Source of the DNA: Apodospora peruviana
Taxonomy: Eukaryota > Ascomycota > Sordariomycetes > Sordariales > Lasiosphaeriaceae
Length of the DNA stretch: 64,000 bases
NCBI GenBank assembly: GCA_033439685.1
Contig: JAUEDM010000006.1
Location: 2,232,001-2,296,000, forward strand
Reading direction: 5' to 3'
The notes beneath the pieces were generated by a model that was given only the letters and a program-made list of their open reading frames with translations, ran no database searches and had not been told where the DNA came from. Shown here piece after piece: positions 1-10,019 of this stretch. Each line of letters opens with the position of its first letter. Position 1 is the stretch's first letter. The position numbers were made by a program, and so were the translations under genes.

Positions 1-2174
1 TCTCATCGAAAGGAAGCGGGAGGAGGCTGACGAATTCTACTACCGCATTAGCCCTCTGCCCATGGCTGACGACCTCCGCAACATTCAGCGGCAGGCATTT
101 GCAGGCATGATGTGGTGCAAGCAGCATTATCTTTTCATCTGGGACGAGTGGGCAAATGGCGATCCCAGCCAGCCGCCTCCGCCTCCTGGGAGGAAGGGCA
201 TACGCAATGCTTCGTGGAAACATCTGCACTGCGACGATATTCTATCGATGCCCGATTCGTGGGAGTATCCATTCTTTGCAGCTTGGGACACGAGCTTCCA
301 CTGTATTACGCTAGCCATGATCGACCCTGACTTTGCAAAGAAGCAGCTGGACCTCTTCACAAGGGAGTGGTACTGCCACCCGAACGGGCAGCTTCCTGCG
401 TAAGTTACCTTACGTCACATGGTTCTCGCTGGGTTCAATATACGCTAACGCAATCTCAGGTACGAGTGGAATTTTGGTGACGTGAACCCACCTGTACATG
501 CATGGGCAACCTTCCGTACCTTCAAGATTGAGCGCAAGCTATATGGAAGACAGGATCTGGATTTTCTCGAGAGGGTCTTCCAAAAGCTGCTCATGAACTT
601 CACCTGGTGGGTGAACCGAAAGGACGTGGAGGGCAAAAACGTCTTTGAGGGCGGCTTCTTGGGTTTGGACAACATCGGGCTGTTCAACCGTTCGGAACCG
701 CTGCCCACGGGCGGCACCCTCGAGCAGGCGGACAGCACAGGTTGGATGGCGTTTTATTGTCTCAACATGCTCAACATCGCCCTTGAGTTGGCCAAGCATC
801 GACGGATTTACGAGGACATCGCGACCAAGTTCTTTGAACATTTCATCCTGATCAGCGATGCGATGACCTTCAGGATGGGCCAAAAGGAGGAGCAGTCGCT
901 CTGGAACGATGAGGATGGCTTCTATTATGACGCTATTTCTTGGGGCGGACCTTGGATCCAGCAGTTACCAGTCAGGTCGCTTGTCGGGCTGATTCCCCTC
1001 TATGCGACCTTGACTCTGGAACCTGAGCTCATCAACAGGTTACCGAGCTTCAAAAAGCGCGTCGAGTGGTTTATGAATAACCGTTGCGACGTGGCGGAGC
1101 GCACCATGTTCAGCATCCGAAAGCGCGGGAAGGGGGACCGGATATTGCTCTCGCTGGTCAGCAAGGAGCGGTTGGTGAAGATCTTGGAGCGCATGCTCGA
1201 CGAGGATGAGTTTTTCAGTCCCCACGGAATCCGGTCACTCTCGAAGTATCACAAGGATCACCCGTACTCGATGGAGGTCAATGGACAGACCTTCAGGGTC
1301 GGCTATGTCCCAGGAGACTCGGACAGCGGTCTGTTCGGCGGCAACAGTAACTGGCGTGGGCCTATCTGGTTGTGCGTCAACTTCTTGCTCGTGGAGAGTC
1401 TCCAGCGATTCTATCTTTTCTTTGGGCAGAACCTGCAAGTTGAGTGTCCTACCGGGTCTGGTGACTACATGCACCTTGGCCATGTCTCTGAGGAGATTCA
1501 GCATCGTCTGCAGCATCTCTTTGCAAGGACCGATGGTGGCAGGAGGAGCATCAACGGTGGGAACGACACACTTGATTTCGATCCCAATTGGAAGGATTAT
1601 CTCTGGTTTTATGAGTTCTTTGATGGAGACTCCGGCAGGGGACTGGGAGCAACGCATCAGTGTGGCTGGACGGGGTTGATTGCGAGAATGATCCATGATA
1701 CTGGGTAAGTATTCTCGGGGAGTGCGATAATGTCGTTTTATATGCTAATCTGTGTCTGGTAATAGGGTCAACTGCCGCCTCCCACAAACACCCCGGACCC
1801 CGTCAGTGGGCATGGCTCACTACTTTGACGATATCTTCCACAGACATGCCGGCGGTATGCAGACGCCCAAGTCGCCGGCGTCTCCGCGCCTTCGCCGGAC
1901 GTCTACCAGTCGGTCCATCGCAGCCCGTAGCGACTTTGATAGTAACGATCTTAATGATTTCGAGGACGACGGCGACGGCGACTTCCCGACCAGGCGCGGT
2001 TCCGTGTCGGCGTCACATCACGCGGCGATGATGGGCGATCCTAACCGCCAACGGGAGAGGCAGGAGGCGGACGAGCATATGCATGCGTATATCGCGGAGC
2101 AGCTGGAGAGAGTCCGGCTGGAGCAGGGGGCAGACGGGTACAGCGGTGGCGACGAGTTTGAGGCTCAGCCTTAG
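1..2174 (+). CDS. GH63-like glycoside hydrolase, 3' part (5' end outside window)
   Basis: C-terminal part of a large (alpha/alpha)6-barrel glycosidase of the GH63/mannosyl-oligosaccharide-glucosidase-like group. The frame is open from base 2, before the first ATG at 62, so the gene begins left of the window. Exons are about 2-399, 460-1704 and 1766-2174; both introns have GTAAGT donors and AG acceptors and restore one frame. The first join creates the family-typical PAYEWNFGDVNPPVHAWA segment. Other barrel signatures are FFAAWDTSFHC, ISWGGPWIQQLPVRSLVG, NWRGPIWLCVNFLL and the late WTGLIARMIHDTG. The last exon adds an Arg/Ser/Asp-rich tail of about 135 residues (residues like SPASPRLRRTSTSRS) that is not part of the catalytic fold and is probably disordered. 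Family assignment is from remembered motifs; substrate is unknown, and no catalytic acid was assigned. Confidence 0.82.
400..459 (+). other. spliceosomal intron of the GH63-like gene
   Basis: GTAAGT donor at 400, GCTAAC branch-like sequence at 444-449 and CAG acceptor ending at 459. Removal joins the codon split GC|G (Ala) and keeps the frame open. Confidence 0.85.
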
Positions 2175-2775
2175 GGGTTTGAAGGTTGTTACGGAGAGAC
2201 TTGCGTGATATGACGATTAGCAGAAGCAGGCGGGGGAGTTTGGTACAATATGGACTGGATTTGGGTTATACATGATTACCTAGTCTAGATGTCCTCCAGC
2301 AGAGAGAATTGGGTTTCTTAGACTGGTGGTCTAGAAGGAGAAGAAGATTATTATTTTGGTAGATGCCTTAGAAGCCTGATGGGTACAGCTGCAAGAGGAT
2401 AGGCAGGTCTCTGAGAATACAAGAACATAGAATAGAGAGACTCATTCACGTCCTAGTCTTGATTTTGTGTTTGAGTATTACCAATTCCTGTTGTAACCAT
2501 TTCAGAAAGACAGCGTATGTGAAATAGACAGGTGAAAACAGAGATAATTTGTTCCACAAGCGTTTACATCACTTTTTAAGTGTATAGGATAATGCAAAAT
2601 TCTTTGGGGTTTCATTCGGATAGCTTGATTATGTGTATAGAACAGGAAATGCGGAATTTGAATGACATGGCCGGACGAGAGAAGGCGTGGGTGCTGGGAA
2701 GATTTCAGATGAGCACCAGAAAATTGAGTAATAGGTTAGTAGTTTGGATAAAGCTTTCATCTAATTAGGGAAAGT
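2175..2775. other. spacer: GH63-like 3' UTR and tRNA upstream region
   Basis: About 600 bases of AT-richer sequence between the stop codon and the tRNA. I see no conserved coding stretch; a 62-codon open frame at 2580-2768 has no recognisable features. Confidence 0.5.
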
Positions 2776-2846
2776 GCGTCAGTGGTTTAGTGGTAAAATC
2801 CATCGTTGCCATCGATGGGCCCCGCGTTCGATTCGCGGCTGACGCA
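2776..2846 (+). tRNA. tRNA-Gly(GCC)
   Basis: A 71-nt cloverleaf without intron. The acceptor arm GCGTCAG (2776-2782) pairs with CTGACGC (2839-2845), followed by discriminator A. The D-arm contains GTTTAGTGGTAAAA. The anticodon stem CATCG/CGATG encloses loop TTGCCAT, giving anticodon GCC at 2808-2810. The T-arm is CCGCG-TTCGATT-CGCGG. A T-rich run follows from about 2856 and could terminate RNA polymerase III. Glycine GGC/GGU decoding. Confidence 0.95.
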
Positions 2847-4239
2847 AACTGTCAATTCCTTTTTCTTTTCTTTTTCTTTTTCCATGGGAGTTAGCTTTTT
2901 GATGTTTTGGTTGAGCCGTGAAAGGTTACACATGTATACTCACTCACCTTTTTGGGCCCCTCCTTTTTCTGTCTTCTTAGTCGGTTAGTTTCCTATGTTG
3001 GTAAAATATGTAATAGAACTGAACTGGTCCGGTCCAGCTTTCTTCCATTGCCTCTTTTTTCTTTACATGTCAAAAGCCAGGAACCTGGATACAAGGTATG
3101 AGGCGGGAGGTTTGGCTACCTCAGGTTTCGTCTCTGTGAGCCAGAAGCCCCGAATCGAATTGCAGTGTATCACTACCTTACCACTGCACCTAAGTTGTAC
3201 TTTACGGACCTGATATGAGAGTAAAGAAAGGCCCTCCTGCCAAAATCAAACCTGCAGATGCCTTCCATGATAGGTTGCGCTGGCAATAAAGGAGTCTAGA
3301 GATAGGCAACTTGGCCGTCTATCCACCTACCCGCCAATTGAAACGCTACGCAGATAACTATGTAGCAGGACCTTGTTCGCTTCACTGTCATTAATAAATA
3401 TGGGCTTTCATGTATCTCAATATAATTGGGCATGCAAGGTGCCCAGTTTGGGTCTATTTAACACGACCCAAGTTTATTTATATACATTAGCAAAGTGCCT
3501 TGGCAACTCTTAAACTCGAGACACCAAAGACTATATAGAATGACACGTGTTATACCAATCCCGGGTTTGTTATGTCTAGCAAGACAATACCGATTTCTTG
3601 TTGTACCTGGTATAAAGGCATCCCTGTAGTTCGTCTCTGCTCTTAGGGGAGGCGGCAGAAGACGGCTGGGACTTCCCTCCGAGGCTTGGTGATCTAAGTC
3701 TAGCCCGTGCCCGCTAGCCCTGAGTAGTCGATACCGTCAGGGGGCAACTTTGTTCTCCTAGAGCCTTCCCAGCCCGGTGGCCTTTGATGTAGACGGTCCC
3801 GGGCAAGAGTCTCGCCCAAAGCTGACACCAAAAAAAAGCTGCCATCTTTTGTAGTGGTATGCGTATCGGCGACCCGCAGACCGTGTCAACCCAGGCCTTG
3901 TTGGACGAAGATGTTATGAGCCAATGGCTTCATCTTCGGAGGAGTGCCACAAGATTGAGATAGCCATAGCGACTCCCGACTCTTGCGAGAACTTCCAGAC
4001 CGCCATGACTTCCATGTTCTTGTTGATGGCGGGTGGGTGCTCGTCGACACAATGATCGAGACGACCGTCGATAGGGTATAAATGCCGCCCTCCGCCTTGT
4101 GTCGAACTCTGTGTATCGGAGCTCGTAAACCCGGCTGACTGATTCCAACCAGACTCTGGCCGAATTATGTCAGAACGAACGGCTCGAGAGGGATATAGTA
4201 ATCTCGGAACAGCAGACGTCAGATCTACACTGGTCCAGC
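2847..4239. other. gene-free spacer with degraded sequence
   Basis: About 1.4 kb between the tRNA terminator region and the stop codon of the Atg37-like gene. No coding region is recognisable. It contains a degenerate tRNA-like stretch on the minus strand near 3151-3192 and AT-rich text around 3350-3600. Confidence 0.5.
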
Positions 4240-5256
4240 TCATCGCGACGGCAGGACCTTCCGGATATACTCTCTCATGACCCTCACGGCACCGCGGACG
4301 TGATCCTCCAACCGACGATCCTTCCTCCTCCGCATCCAAAGTAGGACAAGCCCAATAATAAGCAAATCTATGGCGAAGTGCTTCGTGAACAACATGAATG
4401 CCCACCCGATCCACGTAGTAAAGCTGCGCGCCTTGCGTGACCTCCACTCGCGGCCGGTGGCAATCTGCTCCCTCAGCGCCGCGATCTCGGCCGACAGCCT
4501 CACAATCGCCCGCTCCATCCTCTTGGACCGCTTATCGTTTCTCCGTGCGTACTCCCCCGGCGGGTCTTCTTGTTCCTGTTCCGCCTCATCGTTCTCGATC
4601 TCCTCCTCCTCCAAGCGGTGCTGCCGTTCAGACTCGTCCTCCTCGCTCATGGGACTGAGCACCTTCATCGGCCCGTCTGCACCACTAAGCGGCTCCTGGA
4701 ACACCCGACGATTACCACTTTGTAAAGAAGACGACGAACCACTTCTCCCAGATCCCGACTCTTCTCCAGGAGATGATGATGATGGAGAAGTGCTCTTGTT
4801 GTTCCTGATCTGGTTCCACACAAACTCGAGGTCGGCGACCAGCTCGAGCGCGTTGGGTGTGTTGGCGTACTTGTGCATCGTCTCGATCAGCGCTTCGACG
4901 TAGCGGCGCTTGGCCTCGGTTCTGCTCAGACCCTTTTGCGAGTTCCAGGCGTCCCATTTGTCCTGCTCGCGCTGCACGTCGCTGCTGTTTTGTCCTTGCA
5001 TCACCGTCGCGGCGGTCGGCCGTTCCATGACGCCGTCCACGTCGCCTTCCATCGCTTGCTTGTAGAGGCCGTAGAGACGCATGCGGTCGGTCGGGGGCGG
5101 CCGCGCCGCTCCCGTCTTGGGGATCTTTTTAACTGTGTTGAGCGCATGGACGAAGACTCTGTCTAGATTTCGGAGAAGGGTGTTATTAGTTCTCTGTAGG
5201 CGTGCGTCACGGTGGTCTTCTTGTTTTCACGCTCACTCACCGACCGAGTCCGCCAT
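4240..5256 (-). CDS. ATG37: acyl-CoA-binding membrane protein, Atg37/ACBD5-like
   Basis: A 312-residue protein from two exons: 5256-5241 (ATG and four more codons plus one base) and 5162-4240. The intron 5240-5163 has a GTGAGT donor and CTAG acceptor; the join gives MADSVDRVFVHALNTVKK. Residues about 1-95 are an acyl-CoA-binding (ACB) domain, with the ligand-contact motif LYGLYKQAMEGDV and later KWDAWNSQKGLSRTEAKRRY. A long Ser/Glu-rich disordered middle and a predicted coiled coil (RLSAEIAALREQIA) follow, then a hydrophobic segment near the C-terminus (FAIDLLIIGLVLLWM) with Arg/Lys after it, as in a tail-anchored membrane protein. This order matches Atg37/ACBD5, peroxisomal acyl-CoA-binding proteins involved in pexophagy and lipid contact sites. 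The peroxisomal location is inferred from the family. Confidence 0.85.
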
Positions 5257-6573
5257 CGCGAACTGTGTATTATTATTGTATCGCCCTCCTCCGTCCGCCA
5301 CACTCGTTCTCGTTTCGATATGCGTGACGGCCTCTTCTTATTAATTGGACGGTATCTAGGAATTGGAAAGGCTAGCGGTTTGGCTAACCCCCTTACACAA
5401 GGGACAACAACAACAGTAGACAGGGCTTTGTCGGTCGTGTTCGGATAGGATGGCTCGGCGCATTCAGATAGATAGATGTAAGGAGCGAAGGGAGACACAA
5501 TGAGTTGTTGTTCTCAATTGGAACGATTCAAGCTAGTCTAGGAAAACGAATCTTGATCCGTCAAGCCAGGTCTAAAGAATTATTAGGTATTATTATGTCG
5601 TGTTGGCATTGCTGGCAGCAGGCCGTGGGGCATCGCGTAATCGGGTGGTTGTCTCAGTCCATCACCTCATGTTCTTGCGGCTGCGTTTTCCCCAGTTTCC
5701 AGTTTCCAGCGGGCAGACCGGACGTCCATCTGCCTCGGCATAACGCGAGTCTGCTGGGGTGTCCCCCACTTCCCCCGTCATTTTCGGGGAAGTTTGCTTG
5801 GTTGGCCCCTGTAGGAAGCCGTGGAAGCTTACCCTTCAGCTGTCTGAACCCCGAATTTATCATTGGGGACATGTGAAAATACCAAGAATATATATATAAC
5901 TAGAGATATACGTAGTAGCATTCGAAGAGGAGAAGCTAGAGGAAGTGTGGTTTAAATTGACAACTTCATGCTCATGTGCATTCAATCTAATATCCGTGTA
6001 TAATAAGTACCTACATGTATACAGCACACAAATGGCTGTTTACACGTATTAAGCGCAGTTCTTCGGGCAGGTACCTCAGCTAGTCTTTCTTACAGTCCCG
6101 TCCTCACCGCAAATAGGATGTTTTTCTCATCGTTACATCAAGCTAACGAACAGATTTGGCTGGGGTTACATGTTCAGGCTACGCCTCAGGAAGCAATGTG
6201 GTATCTGATTGAACTTGAGTTACTTCAGTTCCTGTTCCCGAAATTTGTCGGGCGCCACATGCCGTCAGTGCCCTGAACCAGGTGAACATTCCCTAGCTTC
6301 AGGATTGGCGCCGGAGGTGCAGCAGGTGACTTGCCGGCACTGTAGTCTCCGGCATTCGTATTATGAGGCATCTTGTCCTAGTAGCACAGATATCTACGGT
6401 TAGCAATGCCGAACTGAGGAGCCATGGACTGAGGCATGTGAGGGATGTGGGAAAATAGTTAATCTCCAGGACAAGGTACGACTTAGATGGTTACCTACTT
6501 CCGTAGAATACCCAACAAGGGGTCGTTGTGATCCGCCATGTGCGGAGACGTTGGTCGACGAGCGACGATGCTC
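5257..6573. other. spacer between Atg37-like gene and RNase III gene
   Basis: Upstream region of the Atg37-like gene followed by downstream sequence of the RNase III gene. Open frames here (for example 5505-5876) carry no recognisable domain. A small tandem repeat of CAGTTTC occurs near 5692-5708. Nothing else is supported. Confidence 0.5.
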
Positions 6574-7797
6574 CTAGCTCGCCTGCTGGTCAGCCGTGTC
6601 CGCTTGCGCTGCCCGCGCAGCCAGGTACGCCTTCTTCTTATCCGTGTAGACCTTGATCAGCTTCTTGTTGTTCAGAGCCGCCTGGGCCGCCTTCTGGCCA
6701 GCTTCTTTCTTGTTGAGCGCACTTCCGTACCCGAGCTGCTTATCCGTCTCGCCCCAGCCGTTGAGGTAGCAGCCGACAGTGAAAAGAGGCAAGTTGGTGT
6801 CTTTCTCCTTCTTTCCGTTAGACGGCAGGTCTCTGTACTCGATCTTGATGCCCTTAGTGCCAATGGTCGCCTCGAGTGCACTTTTGGGGCTGACGATCGG
6901 GCTGCTGACGTTGGTGTGCGTCCAGTTTCTCTCCTCGTCGCGGATATGTTTCTCCAGAATTGGGCCCCACAGCGCCTTCAACCAGTCGGCGGCTCTCTGG
7001 ACGCCGTTCTTGGCATCCGAGAGAACGACTGCGCCGACGTAAGCCTCGAAAACATCTCCCAACACCTTCTCTCGTTGCTTGCTGCTCGCTGACGTCCCGC
7101 CAGAGCGACCTCCTAGGCCGAACTCGGCGGGGAAGTTGGCTCGCTTGTCTAAGCCGTAATGGCGACTGAAAGTGGAAAGCGTGGAGTTGCGGACGAGCAT
7201 CTCGCGAAACTGCGAGGCCCTGCCGGGTTCCAGCCTGGAGAATGTCTGGTAGATGAGCGAGGTGGCGATCAGTTCACAGTAGATATCACCTATCCACTCG
7301 AGCCGCTCGTAGCTTAGCTCCGATGGGTTGCGAATCTGGCCCGAGTGTGTCAAGGCGGCAGCCTCCAGAGCAGGATCCATGACGGCAGGAAGAGGTGGGT
7401 GTGATCTGGTGAGGGTCGGCGTTGTCCATTTGGTGACAAAGGCGTGCGACGGAAGTGGCGGCGAGGGTGCAATAATAACCTCAGCAGCAGCAGGTTGAGC
7501 AGCAGGCTGAGACTCCTTCTTGTTGGCTAGACGCTGAAAGGCGGGAAGGAGCTTTTCGCCCAAGGATGATAGGTTCTTCTTGGTGAGCTCGTCGAGATGG
7601 TCAAACTTGAAGGATTGTCCATCAGAGCTCGCTGCCTTGTCCGACTGCAGGCCGCGAAGGCAGTTGATCAATTCTTCTGCGTTATCCAACAGAAGCTTGA
7701 GCGGATCTCGGGCATCTCTTCCGGGCCTCATCCGCTTGGAAACTGGTCCAGCAGTCTCTCTCGAGCCATTCTCAGACTCAAGGCTGCGTTTTGACAT
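6574..7797 (-). CDS. RNT1: RNase III, Rnt1-type
   Basis: A 407-residue intronless double-strand-specific endoribonuclease. In yeast Rnt1 processes pre-rRNA, snRNAs and snoRNAs in the nucleus. After a basic N-terminus and linker, the RNase III domain spans about 135-275. It has the first metal-binding signature ERLEWIGD (E164, E167, D171) and the second, GDVFEAYVG, with D248 and E251, so the catalytic carboxylates are present. A double-stranded RNA-binding domain (about 305-385) ends in GYGSALNKKEAGQKAAQAAL. I chose the ATG at 7797 because the protein then begins MSKRSLESENG; the same frame is open upstream to an ATG at 8010, which would overlap the promoter shared with the divergent mS33 gene. 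There is only one RNase III domain and no helicase or PAZ, so it is not Dicer. Confidence 0.9.
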   Translation of the reverse strand: MSKRSLESENGSRETAGPVSKRMRPGRDARDPLKLLLDNAEELINCLRGLQSDKAASSDGQSFKFDHLDELTKKNLSSLGEKLLPAFQRLANKKESQPAAQPAAAEVIIAPSPPLPSHAFVTKWTTPTLTRSHPPLPAVMDPALEAAALTHSGQIRNPSELSYERLEWIGDIYCELIATSLIYQTFSRLEPGRASQFREMLVRNSTLSTFSRHYGLDKRANFPAEFGLGGRSGGTSASSKQREKVLGDVFEAYVGAVVLSDAKNGVQRAADWLKALWGPILEKHIRDEERNWTHTNVSSPIVSPKSALEATIGTKGIKIEYRDLPSNGKKEKDTNLPLFTVGCYLNGWGETDKQLGYGSALNKKEAGQKAAQAALNNKKLIKVYTDKKKAYLAARAAQADTADQQAS

Positions 7798-8151
7798 GAC
7801 GGGCTTTGGCGTCAATTTGTGGTGCGAAATGAGAGTGTTCCGATTTTGTGAGACAATGGCTATAAAATCATCAGGTCTGCCTGGAAAGGCTGTAATTCTG
7901 CCTCCTGATGGTCGCGATCTTGAAAAATAAGTGGCCCCCATTCTTGGGGGCCGCTTGTCAGAGAGAAAAAACCCTTGTTTGAGGCTGGACTCCAGATCTT
8001 GGTCCCACATTTATAGTCAATTTGATTGGCTGCATGACATGGACGCGAGAGATCTTTCCAAACGTCAATTGCTCTCAATTCGCGATTCCAGGCCCTTGCC
8101 TTCGCTCTGGTCACGCATTCCCACCACGGCACAATTCCATGTAGAGGCAAG
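7798..8151. promoter_or_regulatory. divergent promoter between RNase III and mS33 genes
   Basis: The two start codons are 354 bases apart on opposite strands, so transcription of both genes must start from this short interval unless the RNase III start lies further upstream. No TATA box is obvious. Inference from gene arrangement only. Confidence 0.5.
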
Positions 8152-8634
8152 ATGTCGGTTCCCCGTGCGCGGATTCTGGATCTTATGAAGGTACAGTGCA
8201 CACCTGAATGATATGCAGATTCAATTGCTGACCGTACTATCCCGACAGGCCCGCTGCCAGGTCTTCGGCACGACCTTCAACCCCGACGGTGTCCGGACCG
8301 GCAACAAGATCCTCAGACAGCGGTTAAAGGGCCCGAGCATCGTATCATACTATCCTCGAAGACTAGTCACGCACCAGGATTTCCAGAAAGAATTCGCTAA
8401 TTTGGAGCTGACGGTCAACAACGAGGAGGAGGAGGACCGGTTGGAACATATCCAGGGGTACGTCTTAGTATATAGCGTCCTGCTGCTACCTTCTCGACCT
8501 AACGTAATGCAGTCTGAAATCTCGTGGAAAGGGAGCACCGAAGAAGAAGAACGCGCCTGCAGGTAAGTTGATGTTCCGTCCTGGCCTAGAAAGGCGCTGC
8601 TAACAACCCGCAAGCCTTCAAGGACAAGAAATAA
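8152..8634 (+). CDS. RSM27: mitochondrial small-subunit ribosomal protein mS33 (Rsm27/MRPS33)
   Basis: A 105-residue protein from four short exons: 8152-8190, 8249-8457, 8513-8562 and 8615-8634. Introns use GTACAG, GTACGT and GTAAGT donors; CTGAC or CTAAC branch-like sites precede the CAG/AAG acceptors, and the frame stays open through all joins. The product begins MSVPRARILDLMKARCQVFG, contains FNPDGVRTGNKILRQRLKGP and YYPRRLVT, and ends in a lysine-rich tail (GKGAPKKKNAPAAFKDKK). These are hallmarks of mS33, a small basic protein of the mitoribosomal 37S subunit head. The exons are too small for the gene to be found from long open frames alone. Confidence 0.88.
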
Positions 8635-10019
8635 GGCAGGATGGCTGGACAGCGAACTGCGGCCTCCGAAATGGCATGTGCTATTACCTGTACATAATAG
8701 ACGGATACAAATATACCCCAATTTCTCTGGCAGTTGCGTTAACGAGTCTTTAATGTGCCCGTGTTTGACCGATCTTGCTATATCCGTATTCCAATGGTGC
8801 GTCCTCACCCTCTGCATGCCTACCCGACCCCATACCCGCAATCATTAAGGAGTCTTGTGCAAATATCGTTGCGAATGTCTGCAATATCTTGTGATTTTTG
8901 ATGATCTCAAAGGTGTTACTGGTTGCCCCTGTCCTCTTTAATCTCCGCTTGCCATGCTTCCAGGGCAGTGCCTCGGGAAACAGCTAACAGATCTTTATTG
9001 TAGATGCCTCGCATAGTCAGGGTCCAGACAGTTTAGTGGATCTGTGATTCTGGAATTCCAACATGGAACCTCTACAACATTTTCGGTATGTCCAATCCAA
9101 GTGGCTGGTCCAGAGGACCGATCCAGGGGCCCTTTCCTTTCTTTGGTCACGATCAGGAGCGAGTATCTGAGGGGCGTCTGATCGGAGACGCAGGTTGGCA
9201 CCGATTTCATCCGAGTCGGAAGGCGAGCAGGGGCAGGGAAAGAACTTTTCTATCCCTTCGGTCCCGAAAGCAGGATCTCAGGGTGCCTGACCTCACGATT
9301 GCCTCACTTCAAGTCCGGATTTGGGAGGGACGTGTGTGTTTATCTGGCAGCCTGTCTGATTACACGGCTCACGATAGGGCCAAACTGGAGCCCTCGGCCT
9401 GCCTGTTGTCAATGACCACCGGCAACAGCGCCATTTGTTGCTCGTTCCTTCCCTCCAGTCAAGTCAATTTGAAAAGTTTGGTCCGATGTTGGTCATTCGG
9501 AGACGCGTAGACTCCACGTTCGCCCCCTATACATGGTACCTGTGTGGCCCAGCCTTTCCTTCATCTTCCCTTCCCTTCCCTCTCAACTCTCGCCATTTCC
9601 TCTCCTTTTCTCGTCGTCCCGCTTCTTTCGGTCTCTGTCGTTCTGTCTACTTTACCATCCTCGACTGCACCAAAAGGCAACCAGCAAGCTCGCTCAAGAC
9701 ACTCACCGCATCTCGTACTATTTTGTTCCCACTTACAGGCAATCTCAAACCGGCCCTCTTCAGTCCTTCTGCCCAGAAAGACGGGGAGTCCCGTCCGAAA
9801 AGCTCTTGCCATTTCTGTCACTTGATTTTCCTCCAATCTCCCCCCGATCAAGATATCTGCCCGCTTTCATCTTCTGCAGATTTCACCTTGCAATTCACAA
9901 GGAAAATCTACTCTGCCACAACCAAACATTTTGATCTTTTTGCACTTGTCTTACCACATTGGAACCTCTCGCCCAGCCAACTAAACGCCATCTAACCCGA
10001 GGCACCTCAACCAGACATC
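8635..10019. promoter_or_regulatory. spacer with Pumilio-gene promoter and pyrimidine-rich leader
   Basis: Downstream of mS33 nothing coding is seen. The part before the Pumilio start, about 9550-9660, is strongly CT-rich (repeated TTCCC/CTCTC), typical of promoters or 5' leaders of strongly expressed fungal genes. A TATA-like CTATACATGG lies near 9528. Open frames over 9435-9995 reflect this composition and are not taken as genes. Confidence 0.45.

Noticed and set aside
3914..4447. 177-codon minus-strand open frame overlapping the end of the Atg37-like gene
   Set aside because: It is an alternative frame over the real gene's 3' end and flank, with no recognisable domain.
9435..9995. 186-codon open frame upstream of the Pumilio gene
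   Set aside because: Composition is that of a CT-rich promoter/leader (Ser/Leu/Pro/Phe bias); no domain.
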